From: a virus
Virus record (IMG/VR): IMGVR_UViG_3300032431_000018
Span: 1 to 42,355 of that record
DNA: 42,355 nucleotides
Strand: one strand, 5' to 3'
Shown: piece after piece, positions 15,198-22,639 of the stretch
How the letters are laid out: each line of letters opens with the position of its first letter
Position numbering within the stretch: the stretch's first letter is position 1
The notes under the pieces: generated by a model
Told to the model about the DNA's origin: nothing
Database searches by the model: none
What the model saw: the letters and a program-made list of their open reading frames with translations, nothing else
Program-made: the position numbers and the translations under genes

Positions 15198-16091
15198 ATG
15201 TGTCTTTCTTCTCTTGTGGGTATAAGGGCTTCGTGCGCAAGCACGGGCTCTTATACTTTTTTTATTGATGACACTCCTGGCATTAACCTAAAGAATGCAG
15301 CAGCGGTGGCTGACACCACTGGTATAGCATTATTAAATAAATCCATTTTAAACGGGGCAAATCAAGTTCAGGCTGAAATCAATGAAGAATTGATTGGACG
15401 ATTCAGGCTTAATGAAAAAATAAAACCTTTTTCATTAGGGAACTTTACAACTGATTATATGTCTGTTTCGAGGTCGGGTTTTAACATTGAAAAGATTTGT
15501 AATTCTTGCAGGCTTGCAAGTTTATTCATTTCAAGTGTTGAGTTTCAAACCAAAGAAGATTTTGCAGGTAAAGTAGTTATAAAAGTTGGTAATGAGATTA
15601 CTGAATATACAGTAACTTCAAATGCTAAAATAAAATCTTATGTTACCATTGATAGATTAGTTAACAGCAACGAATTTGAGATTTATTTAGAACAAGAAGA
15701 TGGGCTGTTGTTCGAATTATTGAAAACGAACGCTTCGTGCTTGTCCGGTGAATATAATCTTACATTAATCGGTAACGGTTTAATAAAACTAAATGGGTAC
15801 TGGCAGTGCGATATTGAAAAAATCTTTTGTGAATTTAAGACGTTATTTGGCAGGGCTGTTTTGTTAAGCAGTGGTGCTTTCTTTTTTGAAGAAGTTGCCA
15901 TGACAGACCGTGTAAATTATTACACCGTATATAAATCACCAGATGATGCTATTGAACAAAAGCACATTTTAAATTCTCGCTATCAAAAGCAAATAAAAGT
16001 AGTAATTACCAAATTATACCCTTTATTAAAAAAGTTTGGAGGCTGCTGTATCGATTGCACGGGTAGCGGATGGGCTTACCAATTACCATGA
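15198..16091 (+). CDS. Putative head-tail connector / neck protein
   Basis: 297 residues, directly after the capsid gene. The start MCLSSLVGIRASC followed by an IDDTPGINLKNAA segment is a form I associate with neck or virion proteins of Bacteroidota phages. Cysteines are unusually frequent (C2, a CNSC pair in the middle, CCIDC near the end). The gene order capsid, this gene, HK97 gp10-like gene, tail-terminator-like domain fits an adaptor or stopper role. It overlaps the next gene by 4 bp. Confidence 0.6.
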   Translation: MCLSSLVGIRASCASTGSYTFFIDDTPGINLKNAAAVADTTGIALLNKSILNGANQVQAEINEELIGRFRLNEKIKPFSLGNFTTDYMSVSRSGFNIEKICNSCRLASLFISSVEFQTKEDFAGKVVIKVGNEITEYTVTSNAKIKSYVTIDRLVNSNEFEIYLEQEDGLLFELLKTNASCLSGEYNLTLIGNGLIKLNGYWQCDIEKIFCEFKTLFGRAVLLSSGAFFFEEVAMTDRVNYYTVYKSPDDAIEQKHILNSRYQKQIKVVITKLYPLLKKFGGCCIDCTGSGWAYQLP

Positions 16092-16555
16092 TTGATTTAA
16101 ACATTGTTGCTAATAATTTCGCTGAAATAACAAAGCGACTTTTCCCGATGTGGAGCGATATTGTGTTAAATAATGCAGGCGCAGAAATTAGGCGTAGAAT
16201 TTTTAATGAAGGTGGGGCAACGGACGGCAAAATAGGCTCTTATAAGTCTAAAACCAAACTCATAAGAGAGCAACTAGGATTACAGACCGCCTATGTAGAT
16301 TTAGAATCAACAGGCACGTTAAGAAGAAGTATTCAAGTAGGCATCAGTGAAAATGACAAAGTGTTAGGTATTGCAGAAATCAATTATGAAAACAACTTTT
16401 CTACCGATAAAAACGCAAACGTTCAAGAAAAGAATTTTAAAAAAGAGATTTTTACAATCAGTGAAAAAGAAATTGAAATCGCTTTTAAAGGAGCAGACGA
16501 ATGGCTCGACAAACAATTAGATATTGAATTAGAAAAAATGTTCAAGAATGCTTGA
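16088..16555 (+). CDS. HK97 gp10-like neck / tail completion protein
   Basis: 155 residues from the ATG at 16088 (MIDLNIVANN), which forms an ATGA junction with the preceding stop; the frame is open 18 bp further upstream (MGLPIT) but the junction start is more economical. The central segment with RRRIFNEGGATDGKIGSYKS and a later STGTLRRSIQVG resembles gp10-family neck proteins, which join head and tail. It overlaps the next gene by 8 bp. Confidence 0.65.
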   Translation: MIDLNIVANNFAEITKRLFPMWSDIVLNNAGAEIRRRIFNEGGATDGKIGSYKSKTKLIREQLGLQTAYVDLESTGTLRRSIQVGISENDKVLGIAEINYENNFSTDKNANVQEKNFKKEIFTISEKEIEIAFKGADEWLDKQLDIELEKMFKNA

Positions 16556-18635
16556 CAAAGTTCAAAGAGAGTTATTAAATTTTGTAGATAGGGGCTACTT
16601 TGGTTTAGGATTCAGCGGTGTTCGTTTGAGTGGTGGGAAGCTAATAGCATATAACGAAGATGGGAGTGTGGGCGATTTTACAGGCATTCAGGACAATAAT
16701 AGTAATTACGTTTATATAAGAGTTTTGACTGACGGTCAAGCAACTAACGAATCAATAAGCACTTGCGGGAGTAAGGTAATGCAAGCGAATTTAAGGCTAG
16801 TTGCGATTGCATGGGATACTAATATTTATCTTTTAAGTGGATTTTTAGCAAGCAGAATCGTAAATTTTAAAAAGTATAGGGTCAAAATAAACAGTACGAA
16901 TTTAGATTACGATAGCATCTGGAATGCTGAAATGATAAATACAGATGCCAAAAGGTACAATGGCATGAGTGTTGTATCGGTTGATATTTCAGTAAAGTAC
17001 AATCTTGATAATAAATTTTACGATAGCCCTTGCGCTTTGGATTTATGCGAAGATGTAAAAGTATGTAAAGACGGTTTTGTAATATTGAAAGATGAAGATG
17101 GTAATATAATTTTAGAGCAGGTTGTGCCAAGCGGTGTAACGGTAGAAAAAACAGTTAATTTACAATGCTTAGATGCAGATGCAGTGCTAAAAGATACGGC
17201 AGGGGGTGTAATTAGCGTTACCGATATACCAAGCGGTGCAACCCAAGACATCATTGCACCCGATGCCGAAGCGATATTAAAGGATACATTAGGAACTGTT
17301 ATTAGTGTTAATAATATTGTTAGTGGCGGAAGTGAAGATATTATAGCACCCGATGCCGAAGCAGTAATAAAAAACACTTTAGGGATTGTTATTAGCACAA
17401 ATAATATTCCTAGTGGAGCAAGCGAAGATATTATTATTCTCGATTCACAAGCAACTTTAAAAGATACGGCAGGTAATATTATAAGTGTTAATAATATTGT
17501 TAGTCAAGCAAGTGTTGATATTATTGCGCCCAATGGAACTATAAATTTAGTAAATACCGTTAACACGCCTATAGCTTCATTAAATGTAAGAAGTGGCGAA
17601 ATAAAGCCATCTGTTATTGCTAATGTGGCTTGGACTGATAGCGATGGCAGCGGTGAATCTACACCTTATGGCAATGCTATTAATTGCACACCTATAACGC
17701 CTTTATTCGTAGATTTTTCTGCTTCAAAAACGAACCCTGTAACCCACGAAAGTATAACTTTTACCGATTTATCAACAGGCGCAACGAATTGGCTATGGAA
17801 TTTTGGCGATGGAACAACATCAACTTTACAAAATCCTGCTAAAATTTATTTTTATGCAGGCGCATACACTGTAACCTTAGCAGCTTCTAACCCAGTGGCA
17901 GGAGGCTTTGAAACTAAGGTTGCATTTATAAATGTAACATTGCAAAGTATTGTTGCAACCAACCTACAGGCTCATTATAGGGCATTAGAAGGCGTTGCCC
18001 CCTCTAACGCAACACTTGTGCTTGGTGATGTGAGCCAATGGAATGACAGCACTGCAAACGCATTTCACGTTACGCAAGGCACTGCTGCTAACAGACCTAT
18101 TTATTCAATTAACGAAATTACAGCACCTAACGGAAGCATCTATGGTGGTGCAATATTCGATGGTATAAACGACTTTTTAGCCAATGCTTCGGCAGGCTTT
18201 GTAAGGTCTCCAAATAGCACAATGTTTTTGTTGTTTAAAATATCAGCCTTGGCAACTTCAGGAACTAGGGGCTTATTTACCACCGTGGGACTTCAGGCTG
18301 TTTTATATAATTTTGGAAATCCACAAATAAGGATGCAAAGCGGGGCAATAATTGATACAGGAATGGCTTATCCATTAAATAATTACTTTGTATTAAGGGT
18401 GCAATTTTCTAACAGCGGTAACGCTCAAATAAGAATGAATAGCCTTATAACTAGGGCTGTGGCTAATACTGGTGCAGTCTCAACAAGCGGCTTCGCTATT
18501 GGAGGCAATAACGCAGGTTCAGCACAATCTTCTATAACATTTATAGAAGGGGCAATTTATAGCGCAAACCCAACTTCAGGCGATGTGACCAATATATTAG
18601 AATATTTTAAATCAAAATTTGGGCTATGGGTATAG
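16548..18635 (+). CDS. Tail-terminator-like domain fused to repeats, a PKD domain and a LamG-like lectin domain
   Basis: 695 residues in four parts. (1) Residues 1-165 (MLDKVQRELLNFVDRGY start, SVVSVDISVKYNL end) look like a compact tail-completion domain in the position of a tail terminator. (2) Residues 209-358 are five 30-residue repeats with the core VLKDTAGGVISV and PSGA; a sixth, divergent copy precedes them at about 176-207. (3) Residues about 386-465 form a PKD-type Ig-like domain (FTDLSTGATNWLWNFGDGTT). (4) Residues about 471-695 resemble a LamG/concanavalin-like lectin domain (YGGAIFDGINDFL). Such domains bind glycans, so a virion-displayed adhesin is likely. Confidence 0.72.
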   Translation: MLDKVQRELLNFVDRGYFGLGFSGVRLSGGKLIAYNEDGSVGDFTGIQDNNSNYVYIRVLTDGQATNESISTCGSKVMQANLRLVAIAWDTNIYLLSGFLASRIVNFKKYRVKINSTNLDYDSIWNAEMINTDAKRYNGMSVVSVDISVKYNLDNKFYDSPCALDLCEDVKVCKDGFVILKDEDGNIILEQVVPSGVTVEKTVNLQCLDADAVLKDTAGGVISVTDIPSGATQDIIAPDAEAILKDTLGTVISVNNIVSGGSEDIIAPDAEAVIKNTLGIVISTNNIPSGASEDIIILDSQATLKDTAGNIISVNNIVSQASVDIIAPNGTINLVNTVNTPIASLNVRSGEIKPSVIANVAWTDSDGSGESTPYGNAINCTPITPLFVDFSASKTNPVTHESITFTDLSTGATNWLWNFGDGTTSTLQNPAKIYFYAGAYTVTLAASNPVAGGFETKVAFINVTLQSIVATNLQAHYRALEGVAPSNATLVLGDVSQWNDSTANAFHVTQGTAANRPIYSINEITAPNGSIYGGAIFDGINDFLANASAGFVRSPNSTMFLLFKISALATSGTRGLFTTVGLQAVLYNFGNPQIRMQSGAIIDTGMAYPLNNYFVLRVQFSNSGNAQIRMNSLITRAVANTGAVSTSGFAIGGNNAGSAQSSITFIEGAIYSANPTSGDVTNILEYFKSKFGLWV
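17172..17621 (+). repeat. Five 90-bp in-frame tandem repeats in the adhesin-like gene
   Basis: Each unit encodes 30 residues of the form D.(D/E)A.(L)K(D/N)T.G.(V/I)IS..(N/D)I.SG...(D)IIAP. Units start at 17172, 17262, 17352, 17442 and 17532; the last is the most divergent. The strict 90-bp period with diverged third positions points to an old expansion kept in frame. Repeats like this usually act as a stalk that extends a binding domain. Confidence 0.8.
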
Positions 18636-18835
18636 ACTTAACAGAAAGCGAATTTGAAGCTATAAACGATAGAGTAACGCAAGCGTTTAAAGCCGATGGT
18701 ATTGACGGTTATGTTTATGCCACAAAAAGTAATGTAACAACAAAGGGCTATTGGATGCAAATTGTGCCTGGTTATGAAAAATATTTTAGCACACAAGAGT
18801 TAGAAGCTGCCATAGATTATGAACAAATTATTTAG
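18626..18835 (+). CDS. Small conserved-looking protein, unknown function
   Basis: 69 residues, overlapping the adhesin-like gene by 10 bp and the holin-like gene by 17 bp, so it is translated within the late operon. The sequence (DLTESEFEAINDRVTQAF start, FSTQELEAAIDYEQII end) is acidic with two helices flanking a beta region. No signal or membrane segment. I do not recognise the family. Confidence 0.6.
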   Translation: MGIDLTESEFEAINDRVTQAFKADGIDGYVYATKSNVTTKGYWMQIVPGYEKYFSTQELEAAIDYEQII

Positions 18836-19082
18836 AGATACTTTACAAGCATCGAACGGAAAATGGAGTAGAAAATCTTTAACGATGCTAGTTTCTTTTG
18901 TGGCATCGCTAATAGTAGGATTTTACATTGTAGTTTCAGATTTATTTAAGATAGAAATTAACAAATACGCTATTGAGGTGTTCGATGGGTTTTTGATACT
19001 CACAGCAGCCTTAACAGGGGCAACAGTTTGGGATAAAATCGCAAACAAAAGCACTAAAAATATCGCGGAAAAGGGGGAGTAA
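18819..19082 (+). CDS. Holin-like membrane protein 1
   Basis: 87 residues with two transmembrane segments (about 22-43, LTMLVSFVASLIVGFYIVVS, and 53-70, IEVFDGFLILTAALTGATVW). A charged N-terminus (SNGKWSRKSLTM) and a lysine-rich tail complete the pattern. Small two-pass proteins in this place, next to a spanin-like gene, are typical phage holins, which open the inner membrane at lysis. The call rests on size, topology and neighbours. Confidence 0.6.
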   Translation: MNKLFRDTLQASNGKWSRKSLTMLVSFVASLIVGFYIVVSDLFKIEINKYAIEVFDGFLILTAALTGATVWDKIANKSTKNIAEKGE

Positions 19083-19088
19083 CTTAAA

Positions 19089-19268
19089 ATGAATTTTTTT
19101 AAAATGGATGGAAACGAAGGGCTACACAAGGCATTATTTTTAAATGCTATTTCAGGATTGTTATCATTGACAGGTATTGAAACTACTCTTAAATTGACAC
19201 TTTTAATAGTTTCAATAGTGTACACTTCATTTAAGTTTTATGACGATTATAAAAAATCTAAAAAATGA
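19089..19268 (+). CDS. Holin-like membrane protein 2
   Basis: 59 residues: MNFFKMDGNEGLHKALFLNA, a glycine-containing turn, then a transmembrane segment (LTLLIVSIVYTSFKFY) and a basic end (DDYKKSKK). Its stop overlaps the start of the lipoprotein gene (ATGA), so the two are coupled. The short length, one or two membrane passes and charged tail fit a second holin or an antiholin acting with the 18819 gene. Confidence 0.6.
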   Translation: MNFFKMDGNEGLHKALFLNAISGLLSLTGIETTLKLTLLIVSIVYTSFKFYDDYKKSKK

Positions 19269-19825
19269 AATCAATAAACTTTTTAAGTTTTATTTTGGTG
19301 TTGTTATTGTTAGTTTCTTGTGGTGTTCAAAGGCAAATTAAACGATGTGCTAATTGCTATTCGTTACTTAATGATAATATTACCGTAAAAGATAGTATTA
19401 GTTTTTCGGTTGATACAGTCATTGAGTATGTAAATGTACCTGCTGATTCATCAATCCAAATAATAAAAATAATTTGCGACAGCTTAGGCAATGCACACAT
19501 TAAAGCAAAAGTTACAACGCAAGGCACAAGAAGCCGTTTACAGACATCTTTAGTAAATAATGAGATAACTGTAATGGCATCGTGTTTAGCGTTCATAGAC
19601 AGCATCGAGGTGCTAAATTCAACCATTTACAGATTACGTAGCGAAACCAATACCGTATTCGTACCTAAACTGTTTGAAAAAGAATTAAGCTGGTGGCAAA
19701 GATTTAAGATACGATTTGGTGGATGGGCTTTTGGATTTATAGCTTTATTTTTAGGCTATAGAATACTATCATTCTACGCAAAAAGCAACAACCCTTTAGT
19801 ATGGGTTAGTAGGTTAAAGCGATAG
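19265..19825 (+). CDS. Lipoprotein with C-terminal membrane anchor, candidate unimolecular spanin
   Basis: 186 residues. The N-terminus has a lipoprotein signal with the lipobox LVSCG (Cys at about residue 19), which would anchor it in the outer membrane. The C-terminus carries ELSWWQRFKIRFGGWAFGF and a transmembrane segment near residues 150-168, which would anchor it in the inner membrane. One protein tethered to both membranes is the definition of a u-spanin, which fuses them at the last step of lysis of Gram-negative cells. Placement after two holin-like genes supports this. Confidence 0.65.
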   Translation: MKSINFLSFILVLLLLVSCGVQRQIKRCANCYSLLNDNITVKDSISFSVDTVIEYVNVPADSSIQIIKIICDSLGNAHIKAKVTTQGTRSRLQTSLVNNEITVMASCLAFIDSIEVLNSTIYRLRSETNTVFVPKLFEKELSWWQRFKIRFGGWAFGFIALFLGYRILSFYAKSNNPLVWVSRLKR

Positions 19826-19870
19826 TTGAGCGGTGTTTGGTTAATAAATTAAAAAAAGGCAGCGTGTTGT

Positions 19871-19910
19871 TAGTGGCAAGCGTAGGACACCCACTATAGA
19901 GTATCCTACG
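19871..19910. ncRNA. H-type pseudoknot between convergent gene blocks (possible bidirectional terminator)
   Basis: Stem 1 is TAGTGG (19871-19876) with CCACTA (19891-19896). Stem 2 is CGTAGGA (19881-19887), inside the loop of stem 1, with TCCTACG (19904-19910). All 13 pairs are Watson-Crick and connecting loops are 4, 3 and 7 nt, ideal for a compact H-type pseudoknot. Both strands can form it. It stands between the ends of the lysis genes (+) and the ParB-like gene (-), 45 and 10 bp away. No T-run follows directly, so it is not a standard intrinsic terminator. Confidence 0.6.
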
Positions 19911-19920
19911 AGCCATAAAA

Positions 19921-20658
19921 TTAGTACCTCAAATTTACTTTTTCATGCCTGCGATAATTATAAATTTCTTCAATTAAAGCTTTGTAATTAGTTGTATTAG
20001 TGCAATCTTGTAAAGCGGTAGGCTGTATTTTTAATTTATGCAAAAATTCTGTAAATTTAAAGTTTGGATTTTTAAATAAAGACATCATTGTATAAATAAA
20101 TGAGCGTCTTTTAACGGAAATATAATAAGGCTCTATCATCATTATTTTTTCAATAATATCTTCGGCAGCCGTTAATGACTTTACCTTAAAATCACCCCTA
20201 TAAAAAATATCAATATCAATCTTATTAGGTATTCCTGAAAGCAAAGACATTGTTTCATTGTGTCCCAAATTGTATTTATTTTTAAATTGAGAATAAATAA
20301 CATAATCTTGATAACCTAAATTACAATAACCAGTTAAATAGTCATCAGCGTTCCATGTCTTTGAATTTTGGTTTAAAACGTGAACCTCATTAAGCCCGTA
20401 ACCTTCACAAACTATGTATCTTAATGGCAGCTTTAATTCTGTAATCACATCAAATCTATGTTGCCCATCAATTATCTCATACTTTTCATTAACGATAATA
20501 ACCGTAAATAAATAATTATCAGACATTGATTTTTTTAACCTGTTAATGTGTAGAAGGTTTTTATTTCTGTTACCTTCTATTGGTTTAAATAGAAAATAAT
20601 CTCTAGTTGTGTGAACTTGGTTAATGTGCTTCACCATTGGTTCTTCTTTTGTTTCCAT
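19921..20658 (-). CDS. ParB-like nuclease-domain protein
   Basis: 245 residues. FLFKPIEGNRNKNLLHINRL, then IIVNEKYEIIDGQHRFD at about 54-70, is the ParB/Srx-fold N-terminal domain with its DGQHR signature (D64-R68). Helical C-terminal half without a clear HTH. Phage members of this group are stand-alone proteins, not part of ParAB partition; roles proposed include DNA binding, nuclease or regulation. It is the last gene of the early operon that starts near 22475. Confidence 0.75.
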   Translation of the reverse strand: METKEEPMVKHINQVHTTRDYFLFKPIEGNRNKNLLHINRLKKSMSDNYLFTVIIVNEKYEIIDGQHRFDVITELKLPLRYIVCEGYGLNEVHVLNQNSKTWNADDYLTGYCNLGYQDYVIYSQFKNKYNLGHNETMSLLSGIPNKIDIDIFYRGDFKVKSLTAAEDIIEKIMMIEPYYISVKRRSFIYTMMSLFKNPNFKFTEFLHKLKIQPTALQDCTNTTNYKALIEEIYNYRRHEKVNLRY

Positions 20659-20699
20659 TTCGTTTTATATTTAATTGTTAGTAATAATTATTTTAAGAT

Positions 20700-20960
20700 T
20701 TACTCAACTTCATTCAAAGAATGATTACATCTTGAAACCATATCCATAAATTCAGAATCAGGCTGATAATCGGGGTGAGCCATAACGGATTTTGAAATTC
20801 CTTTAATTGCAACTAAAAGTCTATCATATTTATCTTTTGGAATTATTGCAAATGTTTCTTTAGCTACTTCAAAATCTTTTGAACACATTTCAAAAGTCAA
20901 AGTATTTTTTTGAAAATTTACTGTTACTGATTTTCCAAATTGTGTGTTTAATTTTGACAT
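20700..20960 (-). CDS. Hypothetical early protein
   Basis: 86 residues, starting MSKLNTQFGKSVTVNFQKN. N-terminal beta hairpin followed by a helical region (FAIIPKDKYDRLLVAIKGIS). No motif, signal or membrane segment. Its leader shares the sequence ACTAACAACTAAATAAAA with the next gene upstream (21264), so translation signals are conserved. Function unknown. Confidence 0.6.
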   Translation of the reverse strand: MSKLNTQFGKSVTVNFQKNTLTFEMCSKDFEVAKETFAIIPKDKYDRLLVAIKGISKSVMAHPDYQPDSEFMDMVSRCNHSLNEVE

Positions 20961-20988
20961 GATTATTTTATTTAGTTGTTAGTAATAT

Positions 20989-21264
20989 TTATTTTAAGCT
21001 TTCAAGCCGTTTTCTCAAATTATTTATAAGTTTATTTATGCTTGATTTGTCATTTTTGACATTAACAAATAAGTTGGATTTATCATTATCCACAGACGAA
21101 ATTTCACGTAAACAATTTTCCCCAAAAAACTCTAAAGCCACAGCAATAAAATCCTGTGTAATATCTTTTTTATCACCAACCCAAAGTCTTTTTTCTACAT
21201 TTTGTTTACCAAAATAAATCTTATCTGTTAAGGGTGAGTACCCAATTCCGTTTTTAATTGCCAT
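20989..21264 (-). CDS. Conserved Bacteroidota-phage protein, unknown function
   Basis: 91 residues. The start AIKNGIGYSPLTDKIYFGKQ and the following RLWVGDKKDITQDFIAVAL are a pattern I recognise from small proteins of Bacteroidota phages, where they recur among early genes. The second half is basic and helical (SSINKLINNLRKRLESL). No enzymatic motif. It belongs to a run of short minus-strand genes with gaps of 10-40 bp. Confidence 0.65.
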   Translation of the reverse strand: MAIKNGIGYSPLTDKIYFGKQNVEKRLWVGDKKDITQDFIAVALEFFGENCLREISSVDNDKSNLFVNVKNDKSSINKLINNLRKRLESLK

Positions 21265-21274
21265 TTTGTTTTAT

Positions 21275-21562
21275 TTAGTTGTTAGTGATGTTTTCAATTA
21301 TACCCTTTGGAAATTTATGATTTGGCAGGCTATTTTGTTCTGCTAAAGCCTCCATTTGTTTTAATAAATTTTGAATAATTGACAAATCAGGGTTTTCTTT
21401 TTCAACTTCTTCAAGTGCTTGTTTATGAAGTTCATGCAGTTTATGTTGAAAATCATTTGGGCTTCTTTTTGCATCAAATGCAGACTGAAACGCATTTAAA
21501 AAAGTAAACGATGCAGTTGTTATTCTGAAAAATGCTCTTAGTTGTAAAATTGATTTATCCAT
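21275..21562 (-). CDS. Hypothetical early protein
   Basis: 95 residues, almost entirely helical, with a charged middle (HKLHELHKQALEEVEKENPD) and a hydrophobic N-terminal helix (FFRITTASFTFLNAFQSAF). No family recognised. It is separated from the neighbouring genes by 10 and 23 bp and should share their transcript. Confidence 0.55.
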   Translation of the reverse strand: MDKSILQLRAFFRITTASFTFLNAFQSAFDAKRSPNDFQHKLHELHKQALEEVEKENPDLSIIQNLLKQMEALAEQNSLPNHKFPKGIIENITNN

Positions 21563-21585
21563 TATAATTGTTTTAATATATTCAT

Positions 21586-22044
21586 TTAAAGTTTTTTAAT
21601 TAATATCCAGTTTTTACTCAAATCTAAATTAATTGATTGTGTCCAAGACAGAAATGAATCTCTAGCATAATCAAAATCAAATACTTCTTCTTCATTAAGT
21701 TGAAAATTATAGTCTTTCCACATGATTAACTCTGTAAACCATTTATTGGAGGCTTTATAATCATAGAATTCAACCAGTTCTTTACATATATCTTCATCTT
21801 TTAGGATGTCAGATATTTTACCTATTAGTTTAGTTTTTATAGAATTCATTGATAATGTTATTTCTTTCAGTTGATTCTTTTCTGAAACATTAATTTCATA
21901 ACTATCATAATCCATTTTAAACGTATCACTTTGAAACTCTAACGTAGTAGAATTATCGCTCCATATACCTACTTTATAATTTTTACCATCTTCAGGCACT
22001 TCCACTAACAAGTAGTTTTTATTATTTAAAGTTATTTCTATCAT
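21586..22044 (-). CDS. Hypothetical early protein
   Basis: 152 residues, acidic. The N-terminal 75 residues are beta-rich (MIEITLNNKNYLLVEVPEDG and following) and the rest helical with several Trp (WFTELIMWKDYNF, DSFLSWTQSINL). No motif or membrane segment. Function unknown; early expression is inferred from strand and operon. Confidence 0.6.
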   Translation of the reverse strand: MIEITLNNKNYLLVEVPEDGKNYKVGIWSDNSTTLEFQSDTFKMDYDSYEINVSEKNQLKEITLSMNSIKTKLIGKISDILKDEDICKELVEFYDYKASNKWFTELIMWKDYNFQLNEEEVFDFDYARDSFLSWTQSINLDLSKNWILIKKL

Positions 22045-22063
22045 ACGATTTATTTATAGTTAA

Positions 22064-22213
22064 TTATTTTTTCAAAAATGCTTTTAGAATATAATTGCAA
22101 TAATTAACATCCTTGCATATTTCGGTTTGTGTAATTTCTGTAATGTAATTTGCTATTTCAGAACGGCTCATTTTATCTATTTCTGCTGTTGGCTTTTTAG
22201 TTATCATAACCAT
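22064..22213 (-). CDS. Small hypothetical protein (49 aa)
   Basis: 49 residues, MVMITKKPTAEIDKMSRSEI to a lysine-rich end. Two short helices with a single pair of cysteines (EICKDVNYCNY). It lies 19 bp upstream of the 152-residue gene and in line with its neighbours, which supports reality, but it is short enough that chance cannot be excluded. Function unknown. Confidence 0.5.
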   Translation of the reverse strand: MVMITKKPTAEIDKMSRSEIANYITEITQTEICKDVNYCNYILKAFLKK

Positions 22214-22271
22214 TTTTTTATTGTATCAAAGTTTAGCAGCCGAACTTTATCGAGTGCCTCCACGAGTTTTT

Positions 22272-22451
22272 TTAGCTTGCAATTTCATAACCTTGCTTTA
22301 CTAAAATACTAGCCTCCCTATTGGTAACAAACCAGTAAAGAAAATCACAACCCATTATGATAGTCCATTTAGATGGGTTAATACTATGGTCTCTAAAGTT
22401 AAGGGCTGATGTTAAAGTGTTGAATTTTGTCATGGAATTTTTAGTAGTCAT
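22272..22451 (-). CDS. Small hypothetical protein (59 aa), first gene of its operon
   Basis: 59 residues starting MTTKNSMTKFNTLTSALNF and ending LVKQGYEIAS. It stands 23 bp after a strong early promoter (-7 box at 22475-22482), with the same promoter-to-ATG layout as the 27399 and 31507 genes, which is the main support for it being real. Contains an aromatic middle (WTIIMGCDFLYWFV). Function unknown. Confidence 0.6.
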   Translation of the reverse strand: MTTKNSMTKFNTLTSALNFRDHSINPSKWTIIMGCDFLYWFVTNREASILVKQGYEIAS

Positions 22452-22474
22452 TTTGTTTGTTTTTTATTGTAATT

Positions 22475-22517
22475 CAAAAGTACAACCTTAATTCCATATT
22501 TGCACTACATTTTCAAA
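22475..22517 (-). promoter_or_regulatory. Early promoter, extended type (drives 22451 to 19921)
   Basis: On the minus strand: TTGAAAATGTAGTGCAAAT extension, GTG at the -33 place, 20-bp spacer, -7 box TACTTTTG (22475-22482). The -7 box fits the Bacteroidota consensus TAnnTTTG. The same extension recurs at six other sites in this genome. Confidence 0.72.
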
Positions 22518-22543
22518 TATTATTCAATTAAAGTTATCAACAA

Positions 22544-22597
22544 TTAATATGGCTTTTCGCATTGGCTACAATTTACTTTGCCGTTTTCGTTTGACAT
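22544..22597 (-). CDS. Tiny possible ORF with CxxC (17 aa)
   Basis: MSNENGKVNCSQCEKPY, 17 residues with one CxxC. It lies between the methyltransferase gene and an early promoter. A tiny zinc-knuckle remnant or a small real peptide are both possible; chance is quite likely at this length. Confidence 0.2.
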   Translation of the reverse strand: MSNENGKVNCSQCEKPY

Positions 22598-22639
22598 ATT
22601 ATATAAGTTTAAAGTTTAAGTAATTGCTACAGCCCATTT

